Positions 45,149 to 54,756 of a stretch of 64,000 nucleotides of DNA are shown piece after piece. The stretch lies in assembly GCF_900111645.1 (NCBI RefSeq), contig NZ_FOHQ01000006.1:62001-126000 (forward strand). Direction: 5' to 3'. The notes beneath the pieces are model-generated. The model was not told the DNA's origin and searched no databases. It saw nothing but the letters and a program-made list of their open reading frames with translations. This DNA is from Methanococcoides vulcani. GTDB taxonomy: Archaea > Halobacteriota > Methanosarcinia > Methanosarcinales > Methanosarcinaceae. A program made the position numbers and the translations under genes. Every line of letters begins with the position of its first letter. Position 1 is the first letter of the stretch.

Positions 45149-46666
45149 ATGAAGAAATTTTTATTGATATGTTTTTTAGTTTTTTGTATCGCCCTTATAT
45201 CAGGGTGTGTTGGGGAAGAAACAGTATCTACTACAGAAGTGCCGCTGAAAGAAGGGTATATCCGCTATTCTGATGATGTTCTCGGATTTACGATCGACTA
45301 TCCTGAATACTGTGAATTAGAGGAAGCATTTGGAGGAGAGTTTTTAGCTGGCAAAACATTTGACCAGATGACAACTGACGATTGGACACGTTTAGCGGTA
45401 CTTGTCTATACAAATGAAAGCGATGCAAAATGGTGGCTGAACAAGGATATTGTGGACAAGGATATCGAAGAGCTAAAAGAAGTAGGGGCGATATCAAAAT
45501 TTGAAACTGTTACTATAAATGGTAGAGAAGGAGTTGAAGTAATTTTTGACCCCTCGAAAATAGAAGGTATGGGTCTTCCGTTTATGACAAATGCATTCGT
45601 CGTTGTATTCGATGTCGGTGATTATTACTATGTAGTAGTTGGCATGTCTAGCGATTATGACAACTTTAATGAACTATACGAAAATTCTCTGAATTCATTT
45701 GTAATTGATGAGGAGGAAATAGCACTACCTGCGAGGACTGAAAGCATAGATACTCCTGAAATTGAACCAGTGCCAGAAGAAACATTAGAGAATGTCAGTC
45801 TTGCAGACAGGTACGACGCTGATGAATGGAAAGGCGTTGCTGTAGCAGGGAACTATGCATACGTGGCTGATGAGGAAAATGGTCTTGTAATTCTTGATAT
45901 CAGTGATCCCACTTCACCAACGCTTGCAGGCAGTTATGACACTGCTGGTCTTGCCGGTCATGTTGATGTAGCAGGGAACTATGCATATGTGGCTGATTTT
46001 GAAAATGGTCTTGTAATTCTTGATATCAGTGATCCCACTTCACCAACGCTTGCAAGCAGTTATGACACTGACACTGACGGTATGAAATTTAATATTGCTG
46101 TAGCAGGGAACTATGTCTACGTGGCTAGCAATGATCTTGTGATTGTCGATGTCAGTGACCCCACTTCACCAACGCTTGAAGGCAGTTATGATGGTTGTGC
46201 TGCTGTGGATGTTGCTGTAGCAGGAAACTATGCCTACGTAGCTAATGCTGCCGATCGTGTTGTAATTCTTGATATCAGTGATCCGACTTCACCAGCACTT
46301 ACAGGTAGTTATGTTATTGATCGTAGCCCATACGGTGTTACTGTAGCAGGGAACTATGTCTACGTGGCTACTAACAATGGTTTTGTGATTGTCGATGTCA
46401 GTGACCCCACTTCACCAACGCTTGCAGGTAGTTATGATACTGATGATATGGCAGTAGATGTTACTGTGGCAGGGAACTATGCATACGTGGCTAATCGGAG
46501 CAATGGTCTTGTAATCCTGAATATCAGTGACCCCACTTCACCAACGCTTGCAGGCAGTTATGACACTGCTGGTCTTGCCGGTCATGTTGATGTAGCAGGG
46601 AACTATGCATACGTGATTGATTTTGAGAATGGTCTTTTCATTCTTGATATCAGCACATTTAGGTAA
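45149..46666 (+). CDS. LVIVD-repeat beta-propeller lipoprotein
   Basis: The 505-residue protein has a lipobox ('CFLVFCIALISGCVGE', Cys20) and a PsbP/DUF-like N-terminal domain (about 35-190, 'YSDDVLGFTIDYPEYCELEE'). A propeller follows from about residue 215 to the end, made of about seven repeats ending 'VIVDVSDPTSPTLAGSYDT' or 'VILDISDPTSPTLAGSYDT' and starting 'VAVAGNYAYVA'. Repeats are near-identical at the DNA level, so they are recent duplications. It probably binds other proteins or polysaccharide at the cell surface. A strong terminator follows. Confidence 0.8.
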   Translation: MKKFLLICFLVFCIALISGCVGEETVSTTEVPLKEGYIRYSDDVLGFTIDYPEYCELEEAFGGEFLAGKTFDQMTTDDWTRLAVLVYTNESDAKWWLNKDIVDKDIEELKEVGAISKFETVTINGREGVEVIFDPSKIEGMGLPFMTNAFVVVFDVGDYYYVVVGMSSDYDNFNELYENSLNSFVIDEEEIALPARTESIDTPEIEPVPEETLENVSLADRYDADEWKGVAVAGNYAYVADEENGLVILDISDPTSPTLAGSYDTAGLAGHVDVAGNYAYVADFENGLVILDISDPTSPTLASSYDTDTDGMKFNIAVAGNYVYVASNDLVIVDVSDPTSPTLEGSYDGCAAVDVAVAGNYAYVANAADRVVILDISDPTSPALTGSYVIDRSPYGVTVAGNYVYVATNNGFVIVDVSDPTSPTLAGSYDTDDMAVDVTVAGNYAYVANRSNGLVILNISDPTSPTLAGSYDTAGLAGHVDVAGNYAYVIDFENGLFILDISTFR

Positions 46667-46670
46667 ACAT

Positions 46671-46707
46671 CATTGTCCTCACTTTTTGGGTGAGGGCAAT
46701 GTTTTTT
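46671..46707 (+). terminator. Terminator of the LVIVD lipoprotein gene
   Basis: CATTGTCCTCAC and GTGAGGGCAATG form a 12-base stem with a single wobble pair, followed by six T. Confidence 0.75.
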
Positions 46708-46879
46708 CATTTTTGAGATTAGCTTTAGTTTCCTCATAATTATCCTTTTTAAAATTTTTAATCTAAACATTTATAAAAATGCAGATATTTTTTTACTACA
46801 TCAACAATGAATAAATCATTCGAAGAATAATATTCAAATTCAAAAATATAAACTTATTAGGAGAGTGGCATTTTTCTTA

Positions 46880-46926
46880 GTTACCTATATCCCCAACTTA
46901 CCATGCGAGGAGTAAGATTCGAACTC
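46880..46926 (-). repeat. tRNA-3'-end-like repeat, copy 2
   Basis: The minus strand reads GAGTTCGAATCTTACTCCTC GCATGG and continues to GGATATAGGTAAC. The TTCGAAT loop and CTCGCA acceptor-like end match copies 1 and 3. Confidence 0.45.
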
Positions 46927-46966
46927 ATAAAAAATCAAAAAATTTAGCGTTGCGTTTTTGAATGAT

Positions 46967-47018
46967 TACTATTACCCCGAAAGATTATGCGAGGGGTAAG
47001 ATTCGAACTCACGAATTC
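46967..47018 (-). repeat. tRNA-3'-end-like repeat, copy 3
   Basis: The minus strand has a five-pair T-arm, GTGAG TTCGAAT CTTAC, then CCCTCGCA like a tRNA acceptor end, then a seven-base perfect hairpin TTACCCC/GGGGTAA with the following sequence. No D or anticodon arm is present. The hairpin at the junction is shared in part by copy 1. Confidence 0.5.
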
Positions 47019-47100
47019 CTTCGAAATCTGATCTTAAATCCGACGCAGTTATCCTTCCATAGTATGTGGATGGTCAAAATGTGGGGGTAATATAAACCTA

Positions 47101-48135
47101 TTAACCCTCTTTCTCCAGATAATACTCATCCCTTGCAGCAACGAACGCCTTCAAATTCTTAAGAGATGTATGCGGAGCTAATCCACATCCTGGTGCAAGG
47201 ATATCGATTCCATCGTCAATACATGCTTTTGCTTCTTCTTTGACCTGTTCCGGAGGCATTCCAAGAAGCGTTTCTACCGGGGAGATATTTCCTATCAGGC
47301 AGGCTTTATTCCCGATGATGCTCTTTGCATATCCGACGTCGACCTTTTCCTCGATACTTATGCCATCAAAGCCGGAAGTTGATAGTGGTTCAAGGATCTC
47401 GGATGCATCTCCACAAATATGTGCTATTGTCTTCCCGTGCACCTTCTGATTGAGCCTCTTGTAGTCGGATAATATCATCGTTTCAAAGAACTCAGGTGGT
47501 ATCAGCTCGGGTCCGGCTTCGGAATCAGGTAGGCAGACCACATCAGCCCCATGTTCAAAAAGAGCATTGGAATATTCTATACAGATATCGGTGCCTATTG
47601 TGATCAATTCCTTTATGGTATCAGGCTCCGAAATGAACCACATGAGATAATTTCTTACACCAACCAATGACATTGCAAGTGCTGCCGGTCCGAGCATCCC
47701 TGCAACTACCGGTATGTCGTCATCAACACGTTCTTTTACTATATCTGTTGTTTTCAGGAGAGTCGCTACCCTGTCACACTCAAGGAGATTCTCAGGAATT
47801 TCCAGATCGTTCACATCTTTCGGTTCTTTGCAGGGGAAATCAACGATCGATGGCTGCGTATCGTAGGTCCCTTCAATTATTTTGCATCCCAGTGCATGTG
47901 GAATATCAGTTCCATCAAAAGGATAACGTACAGCTTCAAGCCCTGCGATCTCATGTCCTGCAATTGCAAGAGTTGCCATTTTCTCTGCATCAAAATGTGC
48001 TTCAGGCCACTTTGCACCTGCAATATCCATAAGTTCGATAGTGCCTGTTTGAGTAACTGAACAGACCGGAACCTTGTCTACATCTTTGCCTTGTAAAGCT
48101 CGCATGAATCTTTCTTTTGGTGTTAGATCTGTCAA
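47101..48135 (-). CDS. mtaA: Methylcobamide:coenzyme M methyltransferase (MtaA type)
   Basis: A TTG start at 48135 (LTDLTPKERFMRAL) is preferred because GAGGG lies just upstream; about 344 residues. It has the uroporphyrinogen decarboxylase fold of MtaA/MtbA, with zinc ligands in 'GKTIAHICGDASE' (His, Cys) and 'APGCGLAPHTS' (Cys). The N-terminal 'VPVCSVTQTGTIELMDIAG' matches MtaA better than MtbA. It transfers the methyl group from methyl-MtaC to coenzyme M in methanogenesis from methanol. It is separate from the mtaCB operons in this window, and divergent to a transposase fragment. Confidence 0.85.
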   Translation of the reverse strand: MTDLTPKERFMRALQGKDVDKVPVCSVTQTGTIELMDIAGAKWPEAHFDAEKMATLAIAGHEIAGLEAVRYPFDGTDIPHALGCKIIEGTYDTQPSIVDFPCKEPKDVNDLEIPENLLECDRVATLLKTTDIVKERVDDDIPVVAGMLGPAALAMSLVGVRNYLMWFISEPDTIKELITIGTDICIEYSNALFEHGADVVCLPDSEAGPELIPPEFFETMILSDYKRLNQKVHGKTIAHICGDASEILEPLSTSGFDGISIEEKVDVGYAKSIIGNKACLIGNISPVETLLGMPPEQVKEEAKACIDDGIDILAPGCGLAPHTSLKNLKAFVAARDEYYLEKEG

Positions 48136-48249
48136 TTTCAACCCTCTGATAATTTGTAATGAAAAATGGAACGGATTTTTTCTTGAACGAATATATGTTT
48201 TGAACAAGGATCATTTTAACCCAAGTTTGGCAGTTAAAATTAATATAAA

Positions 48250-48301
48250 TGTTCTTAGTTTTGTTTGAGTCGATCAAAACATGCAAACCAAACTAAGAAC
48301 A
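48250..48301. repeat. Inverted repeat at the transposase fragment
   Basis: TGTTCTTAGTTTTGTTTG (48250-48267) and CAAACCAAACTAAGAACA (48284-48301) are inverted copies with one mismatch, across the start of the transposase fragment. It may be an insertion-sequence end. Confidence 0.5.
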
Positions 48302-48559
48302 TACGAAATAGTTCCTAATACCAATATATCCTTTCCGATTGGAACTATCCTGACTGTTGAAAATCTCTACGATGTCCTGAACTTTTCTAGTATATTCAGC
48401 AAACACAAAAAACATGGTATTGACATCAACAGACTATTGAAAGCTCTTGTGAGCTATAAGCTCAGAGATAATTTTAGCATCAAAAAAGCACATGAATGGA
48501 TAACCCGTGATGAGGTGCTTGAACTATTTGATCTCGCTACATTCAACATAACGGACTGA
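48281..48559 (+). pseudogene. IS1634/IS4-type transposase, N-terminal fragment
   Basis: The 92-residue frame resembles the start of IS1634-type transposases of methanogens: 'YEIVPNTNISFPIGTILTVE', 'LNFSSIFSKHKKHGIDINRL' and 'EWITRDEVLELFDLATFN'. It then stops; the catalytic DDE domain and the right end are missing. With the inverted repeat around its start it looks like a relic of an insertion sequence. Confidence 0.65.
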
Positions 48560-48794
48560 TACTATCATACTATTTTGATATTGCATCCGGCACCACCATA
48601 ATCATTGTATTGCTACTGAATACCTTTTCACACAGTATTGCATAAATAGAAAAGCGTTTCAGTAAGCAGATCTGATGGCCGAAATTAATATCAAAAGGTA
48701 TAATAACCAGTAATATCGAACATATAAATAGAAAAGAACGTATCATTTTTGGATCGGATGGTGCGTTCCTAAAAATAAAAGAGGAGCTACTAAA

Positions 48795-49952
48795 ATGCTA
48801 ACACTTGTAGTTGGCGGTTTTCTCGGAAGCGGAAAAACCACCACGATAATCAATACTGGGAAGTATCTCGTGGACAAGGGGCACAAAGTTGCCATTATTG
48901 TCAACGAGATCGGAGAGATCGGGATCGACGGTGATATCATCAACAAGTTCGGTTTCGATACAAAAGAGATAACGAACGGTTGTATTTGTTGTTCGCTCAA
49001 GATGGGACTTCGCTCAACTGTGATAACGCTTTTTAATTCTTACAATCCGGATGTCCTTATAATAGAACCTACCGGAATTGCGTTCCCAAATTTGATCAAA
49101 AGAGAGATCGAGCTGATGGACCTGGGAGAAGGTGCGGAAATAGCACCCCTTGTGACCCTTATCGACGGCAGCAGGTTCAAACACCTGCTAAAAGAGATGA
49201 AACATTTCTCCACCCGCCAGATAGAAGATGCAGAGATCCTTGCCATCAATAAGATCGACCTTATGGACAACATCCAAATACCTATCGTAGAAGAATCTGT
49301 ACAGCAGCTCAACAAAAAAGCAAAAGTGATACGCATCTCTGCAAATAATAGCGATGAGAAGTTCTATAGTTTCATGGACATGATACTTCCTGAAGAAATG
49401 CTTAACAGATCTCCAGATACCAAAGTTCAGGAAATGAAGCCGAAAGAGATGGGAAGAACATCCCTTACCCCTGCAAATGGTATATCCCTTGTCAGCAAGA
49501 AAGATATGGAACTTATCAGGGATGAGCAGGAAATAGAAAACTCCATCGACGCATCAGGTGTTGCGACCTATGCTACAGAATATAAGATCAAGGACAGAGT
49601 GGACATCGATAAAGCAAAGCTGATCTCCAGGGAGATCATGACGAACATAAAAACAGAAGTTATGGAGCATAGCCCTGAATTCATAGGTCATATCAAGATG
49701 TTCCTTGATTCTGATGCAGATACAGTAAAAATGAACGTCACAGCATACTTCGAAGATCCGCAATTAGAGCTGATAGAAACAGGAAAGAATGAAACTCCTA
49801 AATTAAAGATACTTTCAGCAATATCGAACATGAAGAAAGATGAGCTCGTGAAGATCGTAGATACCTTCGCAACAGATGTGTTCAAGCGCTATGGAATTGA
49901 GATCGAAAAGCTTGATGCACATCATGAACACGGGCATTCACACCATCATTGA
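48795..49952 (+). CDS. COG0523 (CobW-like) G3E GTPase
   Basis: The 385-residue protein starts with the P-loop 'LVVGGFLGSGKTTTIINTGK' (about residues 5-24) and has the metal-binding CxCC site in 'TNGCICCSLKMG' (Cys63, 65, 66), 'NEIGEIGIDGD', the G4-like 'AINKIDLMDN', and a C-terminal His-rich tail ('HHEHGHSHHH'). G3E proteins act as metallochaperones or in cobalamin metabolism. In methanogens this type lies near methyltransferase genes, so delivery of metal or cobalamin to the methyltransferases is plausible. GAGGAG precedes the ATG. Confidence 0.8.
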   Translation: MLTLVVGGFLGSGKTTTIINTGKYLVDKGHKVAIIVNEIGEIGIDGDIINKFGFDTKEITNGCICCSLKMGLRSTVITLFNSYNPDVLIIEPTGIAFPNLIKREIELMDLGEGAEIAPLVTLIDGSRFKHLLKEMKHFSTRQIEDAEILAINKIDLMDNIQIPIVEESVQQLNKKAKVIRISANNSDEKFYSFMDMILPEEMLNRSPDTKVQEMKPKEMGRTSLTPANGISLVSKKDMELIRDEQEIENSIDASGVATYATEYKIKDRVDIDKAKLISREIMTNIKTEVMEHSPEFIGHIKMFLDSDADTVKMNVTAYFEDPQLELIETGKNETPKLKILSAISNMKKDELVKIVDTFATDVFKRYGIEIEKLDAHHEHGHSHHH

Positions 49953-50068
49953 GACGGTTACTTACAATTTCAATATGCCCCTAACAAATTTTTAGTTAGG
50001 AGCAACTCTTTTGTTGTATAATATGTATAGAATTTAATAAACTCATGTAACTTAAAATACAAATAAAT

Positions 50069-52228
50069 GTGACAATATTAAATACGATAACACTAAAGCC
50101 CAACATAGAATTGGTTTTTAATTATCGTTTTTCTTTTTCAAGGATAATTAATGATAGTTACAGTACAGGGGGAATAGGAATTTCCGAAGATATTATCAAA
50201 AATGAAGGGGCAGAAGAGCTATTTAATGATTCAGAAAAGAACTACCGTCTGATTTTTGAGAATTCTCCTCTGGGAATTTTCCATTTTGACCATATTGGGA
50301 TGATAACACATTGTAATGATAAATTCCTTGAAATTATATCTGCCTCAAGAAAAGATATCATTGGCTTCAATATGGTGACCTCCATCCGGGATGAAAGAAT
50401 GAGGTATGCTGTCAAAGCGGTTCTTTCAAGAAAACCTGGTCACTATGAAGGAAAATATTGTACTGTAATTAGTGGTAAACTTATTTTTATAAAAGCTGAT
50501 TACAACCCAAATATATCTGAAGAAGGCACTCTTCTGGGTGGTATCGGTATCTTTGAAGATATCAGTGAACGTAAGATGGCGGAAGAAGCACTAAAGGAAT
50601 CTGAAAAGAAGTACCGAATGATCTTTGAGAATTCTCCTTTAGGAATATTTCACTTTGATCAAAATGGGATGATCACACATTGTAATGAAAAGTTCCTTGA
50701 GATCATTGCTGCATCCAGAAAAGATATTATCGGCTTTAATATGGTAACTTCGATTAGGGATAAAGAAATGAAGAATGCTGTAAAAACAGTACTCTCAGGA
50801 AAGCCGGGTCATTATGAAAACGTGTACCAATCTATTATTAGTGGTAGAGTCACACCAATTAAAGCTGAGTATAGCCCGAACATATCAGAAGATGGGACTC
50901 TTCTGGGTGGTATCGGTATCTTTGAAGATATAACACGACGCAAAGAAGCTGAAGATGCCTGGAAGCTCGATGAGTACCGTCTCGAAACACTTTTGCAACT
51001 TAACCAGATGACCGACAGGTCAATGCAGGAGATCGTAGACTTTGCTCGGGAAGAATCTGTCAGGCTTACTCAGAGCAAAGTAGGCTATATCGCATTCGTA
51101 AACGAAGATGAAGCCATTCTCACAATGCATTCATGGTCCAAAACCGCAATGCTGGAATGCAAAATAAGGGATAAACCTATAGTTTATACCCTGAAGAGCA
51201 CCGGACTTTGGGGAGAAGCGCTGAGACAGCGAAACCCCATTGTTACAAATGACTACAATGCTCCAAATCCATTAAAGAAAGGATATCCAAAAGACCATGT
51301 GAAACTGACGCGTCATATGAACATTCCGGTGTTTGATGGTGAAAAGATAGTTGCAGTAGCAGGGGTAGGGAACAAAGATGAAGACTATGATGAATCCGAC
51401 GTTCGCCAACTGACATTACTTATGGAAGGTATGTGGAGAATAATCCAAAGAAAGCAATCAGAAGAAGCACTTCAAAAATATGCAAATGAACTTTCAAAGG
51501 TGAACAAAGAACTGGAAAAGGCAAACGAAGAACTCAAATCCCTTGATGTGATGAAAAATGAGTTCCTGTCCAACATAAGTCATGAACTTAAAACACCGCT
51601 AGTTTCTATCAAGGGATATGGTGAACTCGTTTTTGATGGAACCCTGGGATCACTCAATGAACAGCAAAGAAAGGCAGTCAATGTGGTTCTGAGAAATTCC
51701 GAACGGCTCAGACGCCTGATAGAATCGTTATTGTTCATCAGCGGACTGGAATCCATAACTATTCAGTATCAGATCGAGAAGGTCCGGATTGCAGAGATCA
51801 TAGACGATGTAGTAAATGACGTAAATTTGCAAATTAAAGAGAAATATTTGAAAATTGAAAAATGTGTACCTGACAATCTAACCTTGATAGATGGGGATAA
51901 AACAAGGCTTTCCGATATGCTGACCAACCTTATTGATAATGCAATAAAGTTCACCCCTTCAGGAGGCATAATTGTCCTGAAGGCATATGAAGAAGAAAAG
52001 TATCTACACATCGAGTTAAAAGATACCGGAATTGGGATACCTAAAGAGCTCATACCGAACCTTTTCCAAAGGTTTTACCAGATCGATGCTTCAATCAAGC
52101 GCAGATATGGCGGAACCGGAGTGGGGCTGTATATTTGCAAGAGTATCGTTGAAGCCCATAAAGGAGATATATGGATCGAAAGTGAAGAAGGCAAAGGTAC
52201 CACAGTTCACATCAGATTACCCCGGTAA
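50069..52228 (+). CDS. PAS-PAS-GAF histidine kinase
   Basis: The 719-residue soluble kinase starts with a GTG at 50069; the first 55 residues look like the broken end of another PAS unit. Then come two nearly identical PAS domains (about 60-180 and 185-305), a GAF domain (about 315-465) of the type seen in methanogen kinases such as MsmS, a coiled coil, HisKA with His in '[20 protein letters not shown]', and HATPase with '[14 protein letters not shown]', '[10 protein letters not shown]' and '[14 protein letters not shown]'. In MsmS a Cys in the GAF domain binds haem; '[20 protein letters not shown]' has a Cys in the corresponding part, but I cannot prove equivalence. No response regulator gene is adjacent. 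Confidence 0.85.
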   Translation: MTILNTITLKPNIELVFNYRFSFSRIINDSYSTGGIGISEDIIKNEGAEELFNDSEKNYRLIFENSPLGIFHFDHIGMITHCNDKFLEIISASRKDIIGFNMVTSIRDERMRYAVKAVLSRKPGHYEGKYCTVISGKLIFIKADYNPNISEEGTLLGGIGIFEDISERKMAEEALKESEKKYRMIFENSPLGIFHFDQNGMITHCNEKFLEIIAASRKDIIGFNMVTSIRDKEMKNAVKTVLSGKPGHYENVYQSIISGRVTPIKAEYSPNISEDGTLLGGIGIFEDITRRKEAEDAWKLDEYRLETLLQLNQMTDRSMQEIVDFAREESVRLTQSKVGYIAFVNEDEAILTMHSWSKTAMLECKIRDKPIVYTLKSTGLWGEALRQRNPIVTNDYNAPNPLKKGYPKDHVKLTRHMNIPVFDGEKIVAVAGVGNKDEDYDESDVRQLTLLMEGMWRIIQRKQSEEALQKYANELSKVNKELEKANEELKSLDVMKNEFLSNISHELKTPLVSIKGYGELVFDGTLGSLNEQQRKAVNVVLRNSERLRRLIESLLFISGLESITIQYQIEKVRIAEIIDDVVNDVNLQIKEKYLKIEKCVPDNLTLIDGDKTRLSDMLTNLIDNAIKFTPSGGIIVLKAYEEEKYLHIELKDTGIGIPKELIPNLFQRFYQIDASIKRRYGGTGVGLYICKSIVEAHKGDIWIESEEGKGTTVHIRLPR

Positions 52229-52765
52229 AAATAAGTTTTACTTTTTTCCACCTCTCTAGAACAAATTACTTTCATCGATCAGCTATAAGGTCGATGAACA
52301 ATACAAGATACCGGATCGGGGATACTGGTGGTAGAATCCCGGATACATGGATACGTAACAATATGAGCCACTAATGGATTCAGACATTATTACAGATTTT
52401 TCATCAATGGAGAAATGATCGATTGCATCGGTTTTAATGAAGATGGCGAGCAAATCCCGGTTAGTGTGGTCCTCATTAGTTATATGTTCATGGTAGAAGT
52501 TCTGTAAGTTGAGATTATCAAATTAACTCATAATTCCGCCAATTCTAATTTGACAACACCTTCATTATGAAAATCTGCCAGATGATCTGCTTTCTTCAAC
52601 TTTGTTTTGTAATTCAGCAAGCAACAATAATTGATACGCCACGAAACTCAATTTTGAATAGAGTTTTAAAGCAAAGTTCATTAAGGATATGATATAAATT
52701 TTTTATAACCTTTTATAAATATTGCTTCTGTTGGGGAAAGTTATCGGAATTCTCTTCATTCAAAT
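52229..52765. other. Gap with possible coding relic
   Basis: The 537 bases between the kinase and the HyuA-like gene hold no complete gene. On the minus strand, 52283-52525 is open without a usable early start and ends in TAG. It reads 'LQNFYHEHITNEDHTNRDLL' and continues 'SGSYCYVSMYPGFYHQYP'. It looks like a decayed gene, but I do not recognise it. Confidence 0.3.
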
Positions 52766-54682
52766 TCAAATAATACCGACACCAACAAAAGTTATTTTCG
52801 ACTCCATCGGAGGATGGCGCCATCCTTCCGGTGAAACATGCTTTTCTGTTACCGTTACATTAACGTTGTTTTCCCGAATACCACATTCACTCATATAGCT
52901 ATAGGTCATCGACCTGCCATGATCGTTAGCAAAAGCCAATGCCTGCACGTATGTGTCGAACTTCAGTCTTCCATCGGGAGAAAACACAAAGAAATCCCTG
53001 TCAGGATCATTCACTGATACCGGCTTTATTAGTATCTCTATCCTTTTGATGCCTTTGCCAAAAAGTGCCCCTGCAGCATTACCTACTTCAGCATGATCCG
53101 GAACGAGTATGTCAGCATTTATAAAGGATTTTATCTCATCCTTATAAGCTGTTACAGGACCTCCCAGAAGTACCACCGGAACTTCCACATCGAACTTTGC
53201 CTTGAACTTTCCATCAACTATCTTTTCAATACCTGAACGGTCCACTCCCGGAAGGATGTAAGACATCAGTTCAAGTGACATGTTCCTTGCAAATCTTTTT
53301 TTCAGGGAAGCAGAAAGCTCATACTTACCTGTGTTGTTCAGCTTTGCAATTACATCTGCACCCAATTTGGATGCCTCGGAGTTCCACTCATCATACTCGC
53401 CCAGCACATGAAGCACATCAGTTGGTGTAAAACCGATAGCCTGAACAAGTCTTTTCTTTATAAGAGAGCTCAGTACAAAGGAAGATGGCGGTTTTTTAAG
53501 CCTGCTGGACATGTCATCGAACGAAACAGGATCAGCTCCGATCACAGACAGGACCATCTCCTCGTTCTCTGTCAGTTCAACGATCTCATGACTGGTCCTC
53601 ACAAAGAACTTGGTTGGCTGGATGTTCTCATCAAAAAGCCTGCGAGAAGGAACTACAATTCTCTTTAATTTTTCGAGAAATCCCTTATATTTAACAGCAG
53701 CAAGACATAACGGTTCCACCCTTCTGGGACCTATGTAAACGTTCTTGTCCTTTGTCCATATATGGCTGTCACCACCCATTGCAGATGTTTCCATGTGAAT
53801 TGCCTTGACCTTTGTCTGCCAGCCACCGACAATTGCACCGGCTTCACTAAGATCCGGTACATTATCACAAAGCATGGAAACGTCAGTACTTGTACCACCA
53901 ACATCTATGACAGCACATGTAGCTATATCAGTAAGATAGGAAGCACCTATCAGACTTGCAGCAGGACCTGAGAATATCGTTTCGATGGGTCTTTCCAGTG
54001 CATCCCTGATACCAACCACAGAACCATCGCATTTGAGCATGATAAGTCTTGAATCCATCTGCCTTCTTTTCATCTCGGAGATGATCGCATTTATGAAATG
54101 TTTTCCAACAGGAAGCAACTGTGCATTTAGATAAGCTGTCACTGACCTCTCATAAGCACCAATATCCTGGGAAAGTTCATGGCCGCATACGACTGGTTTG
54201 CCAGTAAGTTTTGTGATCAGCTCCTTTACCCGGAGTTCATGCTCAGGATTACGTATACTGAAATGTCCAGATACAGCAAACGCCGATACATTATCCTGGA
54301 CCCTCAGGACGAAGTTCTTCACCGCTTCTATATCCAGAGGTGCCATCTCTTCTCCCATGTGATCATGGCCACCTGTAACAAAAATGATGTCATTCGTCGG
54401 GAAATCCTTTTCGATATTATGATCACCTGCAAGAATAAGAGCAACAGGATAACCAGTATCTTCCAGAACGGTATTTGTGGCAAGTGTTGTGGAAAGCGAT
54501 ACAAGTTTTACTTTTTTTAGGTATCCCTCATCGATACCATCGATTGCATTTTTTATTCCCTCTATAAGATCAGGATACGTTGTCAGTGCCTTGTTGGAAG
54601 TTACAACTGACCTGTCAGAATCCCTCACAAGGATCGCATCCGTATATGTTCCACCTGCATCAATACCCAAACTATATTGCAT
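52766..54682 (-). CDS. Hydantoinase/oxoprolinase A-type ATPase
   Basis: The 638-residue protein begins 'MQYSLGIDAGGTYTDAILVR' (phosphate-1 loop of the ASKHA fold), contains 'SLSTTLATNTVLEDTG', 'TIFSGPAASLIGASYL', 'CAVIDVGGTSTDVSMLCDN' and 'METSAMGGDSHIW'. The C-terminal end, 'FVFSPDGRLKFDTYVQALAF', goes beyond the usual HyuA. No HyuB partner is adjacent. The archaeal versions form a family of unknown activity; the fold is shared with ATPases that drive reductive activation of corrinoid proteins, so a link to methyltransferase activation is conceivable but unproven. It follows the CDF transporter by 74 bases on the same strand. Confidence 0.7.
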   Translation of the reverse strand: MQYSLGIDAGGTYTDAILVRDSDRSVVTSNKALTTYPDLIEGIKNAIDGIDEGYLKKVKLVSLSTTLATNTVLEDTGYPVALILAGDHNIEKDFPTNDIIFVTGGHDHMGEEMAPLDIEAVKNFVLRVQDNVSAFAVSGHFSIRNPEHELRVKELITKLTGKPVVCGHELSQDIGAYERSVTAYLNAQLLPVGKHFINAIISEMKRRQMDSRLIMLKCDGSVVGIRDALERPIETIFSGPAASLIGASYLTDIATCAVIDVGGTSTDVSMLCDNVPDLSEAGAIVGGWQTKVKAIHMETSAMGGDSHIWTKDKNVYIGPRRVEPLCLAAVKYKGFLEKLKRIVVPSRRLFDENIQPTKFFVRTSHEIVELTENEEMVLSVIGADPVSFDDMSSRLKKPPSSFVLSSLIKKRLVQAIGFTPTDVLHVLGEYDEWNSEASKLGADVIAKLNNTGKYELSASLKKRFARNMSLELMSYILPGVDRSGIEKIVDGKFKAKFDVEVPVVLLGGPVTAYKDEIKSFINADILVPDHAEVGNAAGALFGKGIKRIEILIKPVSVNDPDRDFFVFSPDGRLKFDTYVQALAFANDHGRSMTYSYMSECGIRENNVNVTVTEKHVSPEGWRHPPMESKITFVGVGII

Positions 54683-54756
54683 TAGTAATCACCGTTTATT
54701 CCTACCGTTACAACCGGACATATTCGGACTCAATTGAAAGCGGTAATTCACATCAC

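Noticed and set aside
45860-46660. Direct DNA repeats in the LVIVD gene taken as a tandem non-coding repeat
   Set aside because: They are in-frame protein repeats of a beta-propeller.
46967-47018. A complete tRNA gene on the minus strand
   Set aside because: Only a T-arm and an acceptor-like 3' strand are present; no anticodon or D arm can be found upstream.
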